A DNA stretch of 64,000 nt. Source: Flavobacterium galactosidilyticum. GTDB lineage: Bacteria > Bacteroidota > Bacteroidia > Flavobacteriales > Flavobacteriaceae. The notes beneath the pieces were generated by a model. The model saw only the letters and a list, made by a program, of their open reading frames with translations. It was not told the origin of the DNA and ran no database searches. The stretch spans positions 434,001 through 498,000 of the forward strand of contig NZ_CP087135.1 of NCBI RefSeq assembly GCF_020911945.1, given 5' to 3'. This document shows, one piece after another, positions 1-7,813 of the stretch; within the stretch, counting starts at the first letter, position 1, and each line of letters begins with the position of its first letter. The position numbers and the translations under genes are program-made.

Positions 1-773
1 TTTATCAGTAGATCTTTAAACTGAGTCAAATTCGATATATATTCCTCTAGCGTTTTTACTACTTGCTTTCTGTTTTGTTTAAAAATTGGTGTCCACATCG
101 CTGGAGAACTTTTAGCTAATCTAACAGTACTTTCAAAACCAGAACCCGCCATATCAAATATATCCTGCTCATGTTTTTCCTTATTAATCACTGTTTTCCC
201 GAGCATAAACGAACTAATATGTGATAAATGTGAAACATAAGCAATGTGTTTATCATGTGATTTCGGCTCCATATAACGAATTCTCATTCCCAATTCTCTA
301 AACAATTCTAATGCTTTCTCCTGCAGCTTAAAAGCTGTTTTTTCAACCTCACAAATAATGTTGGTTTTGCCTTGAAATAAACCATGTATTGCTGCTGATG
401 GTCCAGAAAATTCAGTTCCTGCAATAGGATGAGTAGCAATAAAATTTCTTCTTTTAGAGTGATTCGCAACTGCATCGCAAATAGGCATTTTTGTCGAACC
501 TACTTCAAAAACTATCGTATCATCTCCAATTGCATCTAAAACAGTTGGTAAAACTACCATTGCTACATCAACGGGAACGGACAAAATCACAAAATCAGCC
601 GAAACTAAATCTTCCATTTTTCCAACTACATCCACAACGCCTAATGCAATCGCTTCTTTCAAATGATTTTCATTAGCATCAATTCCACAAATCGTAGCAT
701 TAGGATGCAATGCTTTAATGTCCAATGCCATTGAACCACCTATTAATCCTATTCCTATTATATATATTTTCAT
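1..773 (-). CDS. tyrA: Prephenate dehydrogenase, 3' end beyond window
   Basis: Oxidises prephenate to 4-hydroxyphenylpyruvate with NAD(P), the step towards tyrosine. The reading frame starts with ATG at 773 and stays open for 257 codons to the window edge, so the C-terminus is missing. Visible are an N-terminal Rossmann motif GIGLIGG (residues 7-13), the substrate-loop motif HPIAGTEFSG (about 114-123) and the helical-domain motif YVSHLSHI (about 178-185), all typical of the family. The start follows the stop codon of the aminotransferase gene without any gap, so the two are surely co-transcribed and perhaps translationally coupled. The operon order pheA, aminotransferase, tyrA places it under the leader-peptide attenuator near 2807-2948. 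In relatives a DAHP synthase/chorismate mutase gene often follows; that would lie outside this window. Confidence 0.93.
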   Translation of the reverse strand, partial: MKIYIIGIGLIGGSMALDIKALHPNATICGIDANENHLKEAIALGVVDVVGKMEDLVSADFVILSVPVDVAMVVLPTVLDAIGDDTIVFEVGSTKMPICDAVANHSKRRNFIATHPIAGTEFSGPSAAIHGLFQGKTNIICEVEKTAFKLQEKALELFRELGMRIRYMEPKSHDKHIAYVSHLSHISSFMLGKTVINKEKHEQDIFDMAGSGFESTVRLAKSSPAMWTPIFKQNRKQVVKTLEEYISNLTQFKDLLI

Positions 774-1922
774 TTAATTAAATCTATCAATTGCTTCTTG
801 TACTTTCTCCTCTTTCACACACAATGCAAATCTGATGTATCCCTCTCCATTACTTCCAAAAATTGTTCCCGGTGTAATGAATATTGATTTCTCATGTAAA
901 ATTTGATCGATAAACTTTTCTGCAGATGTGACTCCTTCGGGTAATTTCGCCCAAACGAATAATCCAACTCCTGCTTTATAAACTTTGCAACCTAATTTTT
1001 CAGCTAGTTGCTCGGTAAGTACTCTTCTTTTTCTGTAAATGCTATTCATTTCTTCAAACCAGGAAGCATCACTTTTCAAAGCTTCGATTGCTCCTTTTTG
1101 GATTCCAAAAAACATTCCGCTGTCCATATTGCTTTTTACTTTCAAAACAGCATCTATACAAGCGGCATTACCTAGAACCATTCCTACTCTCCATCCCGCC
1201 ATATTGAAAGTTTTACTCAAGGAATTCAATTCCAAAGCTACTTCTTTCGCACCTTCCACTTGCAACAAGCTCATCGGTTTGTCATTCAAAACAAAACTAT
1301 ACGGATTGTCATTGACCAATAATATCTGATGTTTTTTTGCAAAAACCACCAACTTTGCGAACAATTCCAAACTTCCTCTGGCTCCTGTTGGCATATGTGG
1401 ATAACCTATCCACATAATTTTTACTTTCGAAAGATCTAGTTTTTCCAAAGCTTCAAAATCAGGTTCCCAATTCGTGCTTTCTTTCAAATCATAATAAACT
1501 GGAGCCGCTCCTACTAAATTAGTCACCGACGTATAAGTAGGATATCCGGGATTTGGGATTAAAACGTGGTCTCCTTCATTCAAGAAAGCCAGTGAAATAT
1601 GCATAATCCCCTCTTTTGAACCCATCAATGGCAAAATCTCCGTGTTTGAATTCAAGGCAACATCAAAATTGTTCTTATAAAAATTAGCCATTCCTTGACG
1701 TAATTCTGGCAAACCCTGATAACTTTGATACTGATGCGCATTTTCCTCTTGCATTGCTAGAACTACCGCATCAACTACTGCTTTTGAAGGCAGTAAATCA
1801 GGACTTCCAATTCCCATATTGATAATTGGTTTCCCCTCTGAGGCCAGTTGTCTTACTTCTCTCAATTTAGAGGAGAAATAGTATTCTTCAATTATATCTA
1901 AACGTTTCGCTGTTGTAATCAT
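774..1922 (-). CDS. PLP-dependent class I/II aminotransferase (aromatic branch)
   Basis: A fold-type I aminotransferase of 382 residues. The PLP lysine is K237 in SLSKTFNMAGWR, and the D205 region (NDNPYS) that holds the pyridine nitrogen is intact. The loop that usually reads NYPHNPTG is GYPHMPTG here (about residues 173-180), a mild variation. Because it lies between prephenate dehydratase and prephenate dehydrogenase, its likely job is the last transamination of phenylpyruvate and hydroxyphenylpyruvate to Phe and Tyr, or transamination of prephenate; the sequence alone does not decide between these and aspartate as substrate. The gene is 40 bp downstream of pheA and directly abuts tyrA. 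Confidence 0.88.
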   Translation of the reverse strand: MITTAKRLDIIEEYYFSSKLREVRQLASEGKPIINMGIGSPDLLPSKAVVDAVVLAMQEENAHQYQSYQGLPELRQGMANFYKNNFDVALNSNTEILPLMGSKEGIMHISLAFLNEGDHVLIPNPGYPTYTSVTNLVGAAPVYYDLKESTNWEPDFEALEKLDLSKVKIMWIGYPHMPTGARGSLELFAKLVVFAKKHQILLVNDNPYSFVLNDKPMSLLQVEGAKEVALELNSLSKTFNMAGWRVGMVLGNAACIDAVLKVKSNMDSGMFFGIQKGAIEALKSDASWFEEMNSIYRKRRVLTEQLAEKLGCKVYKAGVGLFVWAKLPEGVTSAEKFIDQILHEKSIFITPGTIFGSNGEGYIRFALCVKEEKVQEAIDRFN

Positions 1923-1962
1923 GGTTTTATTTTAAAATCTTTCTTTATTCTGATTCGGGAAA

Positions 1963-2790
1963 TTATTCTTTTGTGTTTTTATATTCACCTAACACTTTAA
2001 AATATTCTGCCATAATTACTAATAAGGATTTTGCTTTAGCGTAATCTTCATATTTTTCGAAAGTAACATCTACAAAAAAGGAGTATTTCCAAGGTGTTTC
2101 TATTTTTGGCAACGATTGAATTTTAGTTAGATTCAGTTTGCAATCGCTCATCGCATTCAAAACCGCAGCTAAACTGCCACGTTTGTGATCCAATTCAAAT
2201 TTGATAGAAGCTCTTCGGATTTCATTTGCTGGCACAAATGAATTTTCTTTTTTTATGATAACAAAACGAGTCATGTTATTTTTAATCGTCTGAATTTCCG
2301 GGGCCAAAATCTCTAAGTCATACATTTCGGCAGCCGTTTTACTAGCAATTGCAGCAATTCCTTTTAGTTGCTTTTCTTGAATTCTTCGAGCTGTTTCAGC
2401 AGTATCTTTATCTTCAACTAACTTAATATTTGGATATTTCTTTAAGAAATCCATACATTGTAAAATAGCCATTGGATGTGAATGTACCTCCGTTATATCC
2501 TCCATTTTCTGACCTTTTAATGCCATTAAATTTTGGTGAATCTTTAAATAATGTTCGCCTATTATGTGCAAATTATTTTTATCGATCAAAGCATAATTTG
2601 GAATAATTGGCCCCGCTATAGAATTTTCTATCGCCATAACTGCCTGATCCGATTTACCTGAAAGCAAGCTATCTACCAATTCCTCAAAAGACATACACTC
2701 GTCTACCATTACATTTTGCTCGTAATATTCTTGTGCTACCTGATGATGAAAAGATCCTTTTATTCCTTGTATTGCAATTTTATTATCCAT
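1963..2790 (-). CDS. pheA: Prephenate dehydratase with ACT domain
   Basis: Converts prephenate to phenylpyruvate for phenylalanine synthesis. The 275-residue protein has a periplasmic-binding-like catalytic domain (1 to about 185) with the TRF catalytic motif at 174-176, then an ACT domain (about 195-270) that normally binds Phe for feedback inhibition. The effector motif that usually reads ESRP is QSLP here (225-228), so allosteric behaviour may differ. I chose the ATG at 2790: a longer frame beginning at 2826 would start inside the terminator hairpin at 2807-2835, and its first 12 residues do not look like family sequence. There is no chorismate mutase domain. It is the first gene of the aromatic operon, directly behind the attenuator. 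Confidence 0.93.
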   Translation of the reverse strand: MDNKIAIQGIKGSFHHQVAQEYYEQNVMVDECMSFEELVDSLLSGKSDQAVMAIENSIAGPIIPNYALIDKNNLHIIGEHYLKIHQNLMALKGQKMEDITEVHSHPMAILQCMDFLKKYPNIKLVEDKDTAETARRIQEKQLKGIAAIASKTAAEMYDLEILAPEIQTIKNNMTRFVIIKKENSFVPANEIRRASIKFELDHKRGSLAAVLNAMSDCKLNLTKIQSLPKIETPWKYSFFVDVTFEKYEDYAKAKSLLVIMAEYFKVLGEYKNTKE

Positions 2791-2806
2791 TTTGTAAAAA
2801 TTAGGC

Positions 2807-2835
2807 AAAAAAAAATCCCGATTCACATCGGGATT
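2807..2835 (-). terminator. Attenuator terminator in the pheA leader
   Basis: A perfect 9-bp hairpin (AATCCCGAT, loop GTGA, ATCGGGATT on the minus strand) runs into seven further T residues and lies 17 bases before the pheA ATG. It is a Rho-independent terminator upstream of the gene, not behind one. Its 5' arm (ACAATCCC, minus 2837-2830 region) is perfectly complementary over 8 nt to GGGATTGT inside the last codons of the leader ORF, giving an alternative antiterminator hairpin. Confidence 0.88.
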
Positions 2836-2867
2836 GTATATTTATAATTATCAATTTAATTTTTGAA

Positions 2868-2948
2868 TTAAATAACCATACGACAATCCCTACCCTGTTC
2901 CCAGAAGAAATAATAAGAATTGCTAAAATAAAATCGGTTACTCAACAT
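2868..2948 (-). CDS. Aromatic-rich leader peptide of the pheA operon
   Basis: A 26-codon ORF (ATG at 2948, TAA at 2868) too short for ordinary gene finders. Residues 6-16 read FYFSNSYYFFW: eight of eleven are Phe, Tyr or Trp, in front of genes for Phe and Tyr synthesis. This is the layout of a transcription-attenuation leader peptide. The antiterminator segment GGGATTGT is made of codons 20-22, so a ribosome stalled at the aromatic codons leaves it free to pair with the terminator's 5' arm, while a ribosome that reaches the stop codon covers it and lets the terminator form. A promoter lies just upstream (2980-3010). The peptide itself probably has no other function. Confidence 0.85.
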   Translation of the reverse strand: MLSNRFYFSNSYYFFWEQGRDCRMVI

Positions 2949-2979
2949 TGTGTGACGTGTTTTTGTATTAAACTCTTTG

Positions 2980-3010
2980 CGAATGTATAAATTATTTTCA
3001 GCTCACCAAA
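2980..3010 (-). promoter_or_regulatory. Promoter of the pheA leader
   Basis: On the minus strand TTTG (3010-3007) is followed after exactly 19 bp by TACATTCG (2987-2980), seven of eight matches to the Bacteroidota -7 consensus TAnnTTTG. Transcription would start near 2973, about 25 bases before the leader ATG. The rest of the intergenic stretch up to 3161 is AT-rich with no other feature I can name. Confidence 0.65.
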
Positions 3011-3161
3011 AAAAAAAATACTTTTTATGAAACAAAAAAAGAATTCTCGATAAAACATACATTAAATTATACAATCATTAAAAAAGCCTTAATTAAATGA
3101 CATATAAATAACTGCATTTCAAACAGTAGGTGTACAATAAATGCTTCTACAAAAAATATTT

Positions 3162-4085
3162 TTAATTCTTTACCCTTGAAGGCGTGTCCTCACCGCTAAT
3201 AATACTTTGCGAACTAATGGCTATTGCCTTAATAATTTGGGTCATATTATTTAAGTCCAGAACACCTACTTCGTCACTTACTTTATGATAATAAGGCTCT
3301 GAATCCATTTTGGATGTAGAAATAGTATGCGCAGGAACTCCTTGTGCAGCTAATCTTGCATTATCAGAACGGTAAAAAAGTTTTTGCTCCGGATAAGGAT
3401 CTTGATAAAATTTGAAATTCGTACCTTTTAAATTCTTCTGTAAAATAGTCCCAAAATCTGTTTTCTCAAAACCAGTTATGTACGCTGAATTTTCACCCCA
3501 TTTACTTTCAGTACCAATCATTTCGATATTGAACATAGCAACTACCTTATTAGGATCCATTTTTGCAGAGAAAAATTTAGCGCCAAAACCTCCTATTTCC
3601 TCACCAGTAAAAGCAACAAAAATGATTGTTCTTTCGTTTTGACCTAAATCCTTAAAATATTTTGCTAGTGTAATTACAGCAGTTGTTCCTGAAGCATCAT
3701 CATTAGCTCCATTATATATTTTATCAGTTCCGTCTTTCGCCATTCCTAAATGATCATAATGTGCTGAAAAAATCACATATTCATCTGGTTTTGATTTTCC
3801 AGGCAGTATTCCAATCACATTATTAGCCGCTTTCCCTTTAACCTCAAATTCCTGACGGTAATTTGTCAGGTCATCAAAATAAGCCAGATTTATTTTTTTG
3901 AACTCCTCTTCGATAAAAGCAGAAGCTAACTCAATTCCGGGCGAAAAAGTAGCTCTTCCTTCCATTTTATCAGAAGCTAGTTCTGTTTCTATTCGTACTA
4001 CTTCTTGTTTGTTAATGACTACTTTTTCTTGTGCTTGAACGAAAAATCCAAGAAAAAGAAACAATAAGATGCTTTTGTTTTTCAT
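3162..4085 (-). CDS. Secreted M28-family zinc metallopeptidase
   Basis: An exported aminopeptidase-like enzyme of 307 residues. Residues 1-18 are a Sec signal peptide ending in VQAQ. The co-catalytic zinc ligands of clan MH can be followed: H109 and D111 in SAHYDHLG, D129/D130 in GANDDASG, the catalytic EE pair at 162-163 in GEEIGG, an acidic residue at E188 (NIEMIG, where many members have Asp), and H267 in YYHKVSD. The likely role is trimming peptides in the periplasm or at the surface; the exact substrate cannot be read. It is transcribed alone, divergent from gldA. Confidence 0.88.
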   Translation of the reverse strand: MKNKSILLFLFLGFFVQAQEKVVINKQEVVRIETELASDKMEGRATFSPGIELASAFIEEEFKKINLAYFDDLTNYRQEFEVKGKAANNVIGILPGKSKPDEYVIFSAHYDHLGMAKDGTDKIYNGANDDASGTTAVITLAKYFKDLGQNERTIIFVAFTGEEIGGFGAKFFSAKMDPNKVVAMFNIEMIGTESKWGENSAYITGFEKTDFGTILQKNLKGTNFKFYQDPYPEQKLFYRSDNARLAAQGVPAHTISTSKMDSEPYYHKVSDEVGVLDLNNMTQIIKAIAISSQSIISGEDTPSRVKN

Positions 4086-4222
4086 AATTCGTATGACTTA
4101 GTTTACATGGTATAAAATTGTAAAAGTTGCAATTTAAAAAACTGGTTTATAATTTGACTTCTATTTTTATAAAATTACTGAATTGGCAAACAAAGAAACA
4201 ACAAATCAATCCTTTTTCTGTT

Positions 4223-4230
4223 TACTTTTG
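4223..4230 (+). promoter_or_regulatory. Putative -7 box for gldA
   Basis: TACTTTTG fits the TAnnTTTG consensus and ends 16 bases before the gldA ATG. I see no well-spaced TTTG element upstream, so this is a moderate call and implies a very short 5' leader. Confidence 0.45.
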
Positions 4231-4246
4231 CAACAAATAATATGTC

Positions 4247-5146
4247 ATGTCAATAGAAGTAAAAAATATATCCAAAAGTTACGGTGCTCAACGCGCCTTA
4301 GACAACATCTCGTTTTCTGTAAATAAAGGTGAAATCGTAGGTTTTCTTGGTCCAAATGGAGCTGGAAAATCTACTTTGATGAAAATATTGACTACTTATA
4401 TCAATGCTGACGAAGGTTCAGCCATTGTAAACGGGCATGATGTAAACTCAGATCAGAAAGCGGTGCAACTATCTATCGGCTATTTGCCAGAACATAATCC
4501 GTTATATTTAGAGTTGTATGTGAGGGAATATTTGGCTTTTAATGCTGATGTCTATAAAGTAGCTAAATCCCGAATTGAAGAAGTGATTCAACTTACTGGT
4601 TTGTCTAGTGAAAGTCATAAAAAAATTGGTCAATTATCTAAAGGGTATCGTCAACGTGTAGGACTTGCAAACGCTTTATTGCACAATCCCGATGTTTTGA
4701 TTCTGGATGAACCAACAACTGGTCTAGATCCTAACCAATTGATTGAAATACGAAATGTAATAAAGAATGCAGGCAAGGACAAGACTATTTTCCTTTCTAC
4801 TCACATCATGCAGGAAGTTGAAGCTATTTGTGACCGTGTCATTATCATTAATAATGGTAAAATTGTAACTGATAAAAAGTTAGATAAATTAATTTCTACC
4901 GACAAAGAACAAGTAATCGAAGTAGAATTTGATTATAAAATAGAAGAGCAGGCAATTGCCAAAATAGAAAACCTTACTTCCTATAAAAATACTCACGATA
5001 TGATTTGGGAATTAACTTTCCTAGCTGACAAAGACATGCGTCCTGCCGTTTTTGACTTTGCTACGGCAAACGGATTGAAGACCCTTCAACTTAATCAGAA
5101 AAACAAAAACTTAGAAGCTGTTTTTAGAGAAATAACTAAGAAATAA
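4247..5146 (+). CDS. gldA: Gliding-motility ABC transporter ATPase GldA
   Basis: The ATP-binding subunit of the GldAFG ABC transporter needed for gliding in Flavobacterium. The 299-residue protein has Walker A GPNGAGKST (35-43), ABC signature LSKGY (130-134), Walker B LILDEP (151-156) and the H-loop His at 186. The C-terminal 90 residues form the extension seen in GldA. I name it from overall resemblance to GldA, especially the stretch SIGYLPEHNPLYLELYVREY and the family length. The membrane partners GldF and GldG are not in the window, as usual in this group where gldA is unlinked from gldFG. It converges with the DUF389 gene only 4 bp downstream, so the two transcripts probably overlap. Confidence 0.88.
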   Translation: MSIEVKNISKSYGAQRALDNISFSVNKGEIVGFLGPNGAGKSTLMKILTTYINADEGSAIVNGHDVNSDQKAVQLSIGYLPEHNPLYLELYVREYLAFNADVYKVAKSRIEEVIQLTGLSSESHKKIGQLSKGYRQRVGLANALLHNPDVLILDEPTTGLDPNQLIEIRNVIKNAGKDKTIFLSTHIMQEVEAICDRVIIINNGKIVTDKKLDKLISTDKEQVIEVEFDYKIEEQAIAKIENLTSYKNTHDMIWELTFLADKDMRPAVFDFATANGLKTLQLNQKNKNLEAVFREITKK

Positions 5147-5150
5147 TTCT

Positions 5151-6458
5151 TTACAACTGTCTATAAATCTCTATTTTTTCTTTTGATAGCCTTTGCTGCA
5201 ACCATAAAACTAGTTTTTGTTTTGAGCTTTTGGAAAGTTCTTTTTTACTCTTATAAATCATAACTGGAACTACTACTGGATTTTCCGTTTTTTCATCATA
5301 GATGTGATTTGAGATCGATAGATTTTCAATTTCGGGAAAAATAATTTTAGCCTCAGCTAAGATGATTGCGTTATTATAACTGTTTTTCTTTAATCGTTTT
5401 TCTAATTCTATTATTGTCAAATCTTTTTTATTTAAAATAGATTTTTCATTATTGATTTGGCTCGAAATATACTTTTTAATATCCGTGGTATCTTGTCTTA
5501 TTTTCAATTCGGTATTTTGAATGCCGTACGCTTTTAATCTTTGATTCAATATTTTCAACTCTTCATTAGTAGTTTTTTTAGCTAGAAAAACAAGTTCTAT
5601 TTTTTTTGGACTTACGTTTGTTTTAATTTTTTTATAAAGTATTGTATATCCTTTATTGGTAAATTCATCCGTGATGAAAAATTCGATTTTTTGATTGAAT
5701 TTTTTGTCCTGAATTAACACATAGGCGAAATACACACTTGGAATAATCATCACCAAAATTAATGAGGTCATTGCATACCGAACCTTTTTTTCGCGGCTCT
5801 CATCAATTTGCTTCACCGGTGGATATTTCAGGTATTTCACTATAAGAAAAGTAGCAATACATATAAAAACACAGTTAATAATATAGAGATAAATAGCACC
5901 GAAAAAGAAACTAAAATTACCTATTGCTAATCCGTATCCCGCAGTACACAAAGGAGGCATCAAAGCTGTAGCAATAGCAACACCTGGAATTGGATTTCCT
6001 TTTTCAACTCTTGTTATAGCAATAACCCCCACTAATCCTCCAAAAAAAGCAATGAATATATCATAAATATTAGGAGAAGTTCTAGACAATAATTCCGATT
6101 GTGTTTCCTTGAATGGGCTCAAATAAAAATAAACTGTGGACACTACTAATCCAACAATTGTAGCAATCAACAGATTTTTTAAAGCTTTCTTTAGCAAATT
6201 GAAATCATAAATCCCCAATCCAAATCCGGCTCCTACAATAGGTCCCATCAAAGGAGAAATAAGCATTGCTCCAATAACTACAGCGGTTGAATTCACATTT
6301 AACCCAACTGAAGCGACTACAATTGCACAAGCTAAAATCCAAAAATTAGAACCTCTAAAAGAAATATTAGATTTCACATTTTCTAATACTTTAAGTCTGT
6401 CCTCTTCACCTGAATGAAGGTTAATGAAATTTATAATTTTATGAAAAATATCGTTCAT
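5151..6458 (-). CDS. DUF389 family integral membrane protein
   Basis: A 435-residue membrane protein. Residues about 35-245 hold five or six hydrophobic segments including the conserved run AVVIGAMLISPLMGPIVG and the second motif VAIATALMPPLCTAGYGLA, which identify the DUF389/TIGR00341 family. The remaining 190 residues are soluble, rich in Lys and Ile, and have no motif I recognise. The function of the family is unknown. The gene stands alone; a possible -7 box (TAAATTTG, minus 6538-6531) lies about 70 bp upstream. Confidence 0.85.
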   Translation of the reverse strand: MNDIFHKIINFINLHSGEEDRLKVLENVKSNISFRGSNFWILACAIVVASVGLNVNSTAVVIGAMLISPLMGPIVGAGFGLGIYDFNLLKKALKNLLIATIVGLVVSTVYFYLSPFKETQSELLSRTSPNIYDIFIAFFGGLVGVIAITRVEKGNPIPGVAIATALMPPLCTAGYGLAIGNFSFFFGAIYLYIINCVFICIATFLIVKYLKYPPVKQIDESREKKVRYAMTSLILVMIIPSVYFAYVLIQDKKFNQKIEFFITDEFTNKGYTILYKKIKTNVSPKKIELVFLAKKTTNEELKILNQRLKAYGIQNTELKIRQDTTDIKKYISSQINNEKSILNKKDLTIIELEKRLKKNSYNNAIILAEAKIIFPEIENLSISNHIYDEKTENPVVVPVMIYKSKKELSKSSKQKLVLWLQQRLSKEKIEIYRQL

Positions 6459-6720
6459 TTACGCTGTATATGTTAATAATTATAAAAAGCTCTATCAAAA
6501 AAAATTGATTACTTGCCCTAGCAAACCAGACAAATTTAATGTTATTTCTTTTTAAAATTAAGTTATTTAAACCAGTTAATTGCTGTTCCCGCAAAAAGAC
6601 ATCATTTTTAGTTCCATTCTGTTTTGGGAAACATTAGGATACACTTTTACTTCATAATCTATTATTAGACGTTTTTTTTGTCTATCGCTAGTTTCGTGCA
6701 TGCACATCTTATGAAATAGA
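6459..6720. other. Intergenic stretch without a supported gene
   Basis: Between the DUF389 start and the metF terminator I see only AT-rich sequence, a TAAATTTG box for the DUF389 gene at minus 6538-6531, and no structured RNA. A minus-strand frame at 6576-6887 runs through metF in another frame and is not supported. Confidence 0.5.
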
Positions 6721-6750
6721 AAACCCTCGTTCAAGAAAATCAAACGAGGG
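6721..6750 (-). terminator. Rho-independent terminator after metF
   Basis: The arms CCCTCGTT (6724-6731) and AACGAGGG (6743-6750) form a perfect 8-bp hairpin followed on the minus strand by TTTTCTATTT. It sits 26 bases behind the metF stop and ends the metH-metF transcription unit. Confidence 0.8.
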
Positions 6751-6775
6751 CAACTATAGATTAGGATTTTAATTC

Positions 6776-7732
6776 CTAGAAAATGGCACTTGCTATTTGT
6801 CTGATATTTTCTGATTTTCCCATAGAATAATAATGCAGTACAGGAACTCCAGCCGCTTTCAATTCTTGAGATTGTTGAATTGCCCATTCAATTCCTACTT
6901 GTCTAATCTCAGTATTGTTTTTGCATTGATCAACCGCATGAATTAAATCTTCTGGTAAATCGATTCTAAAAATTTGTGGTAAAACTTGTAAATGTCTTTG
7001 CACTGCCAAAGGTTTAATTCCAGGAATAATCGGCACTGTGATTCCCATTTCTCTGGCTTTGGCAACAAACTGAAAATACTTCTCGTTGTCAAAAAACATT
7101 TGTGTCACCACATAATCAGCACCAGCATTAACTTTTTCTTTTAGTCTTTTCAAGTCGGAAAGCAAGGATGGAGATTCCAAGTGTTTTTCTGGATAACCCG
7201 CAACACCAATACAGAAATCAGCTTTATTATCAACATGCATTACATCATGCAAATACTTCCCCTCATTTAACTGATAGATTTGATTTACTAAATCAACCGC
7301 ATAATTGTTTCCTCCTACTTTTGGGACAAAAGATTGTTCGTCTTTCATGGCATCACCACGTAAAGCCATTACGTTGTTTATGCCTAAATAATGACAATCA
7401 ACTAATAAATACTCCGTTTCCTCTTTTGTAAATCCACCACAAAGCACGTGAGGAACCGTATCTACATTGTATTTATGTTTTATTGAAGCACAAATACCTA
7501 GCGTTCCAGGACGCATTCTAGTCAGTTTCTTGTCTAATAATCCATTGCCTTTATCAACATAAATATATTCTTCTCGAGAAGTTGTTACATCAATAAATGG
7601 TGGCTTAAACTCCATCAACGGATCAATATTGTCATATAACTCTTGAATACTTTTGCCTTTTTGAGGCGGAATAATTTCAAACGAGAATAACGTTTCTCCT
7701 TTTGCACTATTTATATGTTCTGTTACTTTCAT
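6776..7732 (-). CDS. metF: 5,10-Methylenetetrahydrofolate reductase
   Basis: Reduces methylene-THF to 5-methyl-THF, the methyl donor for methionine synthase. The 318-residue TIM-barrel flavoprotein matches the bacterial family length. E19 in FSFEIIPPQ corresponds to the catalytic Glu near the N-terminus of E. coli MetF; ALRGD (folate/FAD loop) and VVTQMFFDN (substrate region) are in place. It lies 80 bp behind the C-terminal metH half on the same strand, so one transcript makes both methyl donor and methyl transferase. The gap holds imperfect AAAGTC/GACTTT repeats (7740-7805). A clear terminator follows. Confidence 0.95.
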   Translation of the reverse strand: MKVTEHINSAKGETLFSFEIIPPQKGKSIQELYDNIDPLMEFKPPFIDVTTSREEYIYVDKGNGLLDKKLTRMRPGTLGICASIKHKYNVDTVPHVLCGGFTKEETEYLLVDCHYLGINNVMALRGDAMKDEQSFVPKVGGNNYAVDLVNQIYQLNEGKYLHDVMHVDNKADFCIGVAGYPEKHLESPSLLSDLKRLKEKVNAGADYVVTQMFFDNEKYFQFVAKAREMGITVPIIPGIKPLAVQRHLQVLPQIFRIDLPEDLIHAVDQCKNNTEIRQVGIEWAIQQSQELKAAGVPVLHYYSMGKSENIRQIASAIF

Positions 7733-7739
7733 TATTAAG

Positions 7740-7806
7740 TCTTAAAGTTTTAAAGTCGAAGGTCGAAAGTCATGCCCTTTGGACTTTTTGACTTTTGACT
7801 TTATGA
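7740..7806. repeat. AAAGTC/GACTTT-rich imperfect inverted repeat
   Basis: The metF-metH gap contains three AAAGTC/AGGTC words on one side and GACTTTTTGACTTTTGACTT on the other, forming a loose hairpin. It looks like the simple intergenic filler common in Flavobacterium and has no terminator tail. Confidence 0.4.
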
Positions 7807-7813
7807 CTATTTT

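Noticed and set aside
491..676. Plus-strand frame opposite tyrA
   Set aside because: It is a shadow of the minus-strand tyrA frame, which is strongly supported by motifs.
2791..2826. N-terminal extension of PheA from an ATG at 2826
   Set aside because: The codons lie inside the attenuator hairpin and its T-run, and the added residues do not resemble PheA.
6576..6887. Minus-strand frame of 103 codons overlapping the 3' end of metF
   Set aside because: It uses another frame of metF, crosses the metF terminator, and the product is Ser/Cys-rich without any recognisable pattern.
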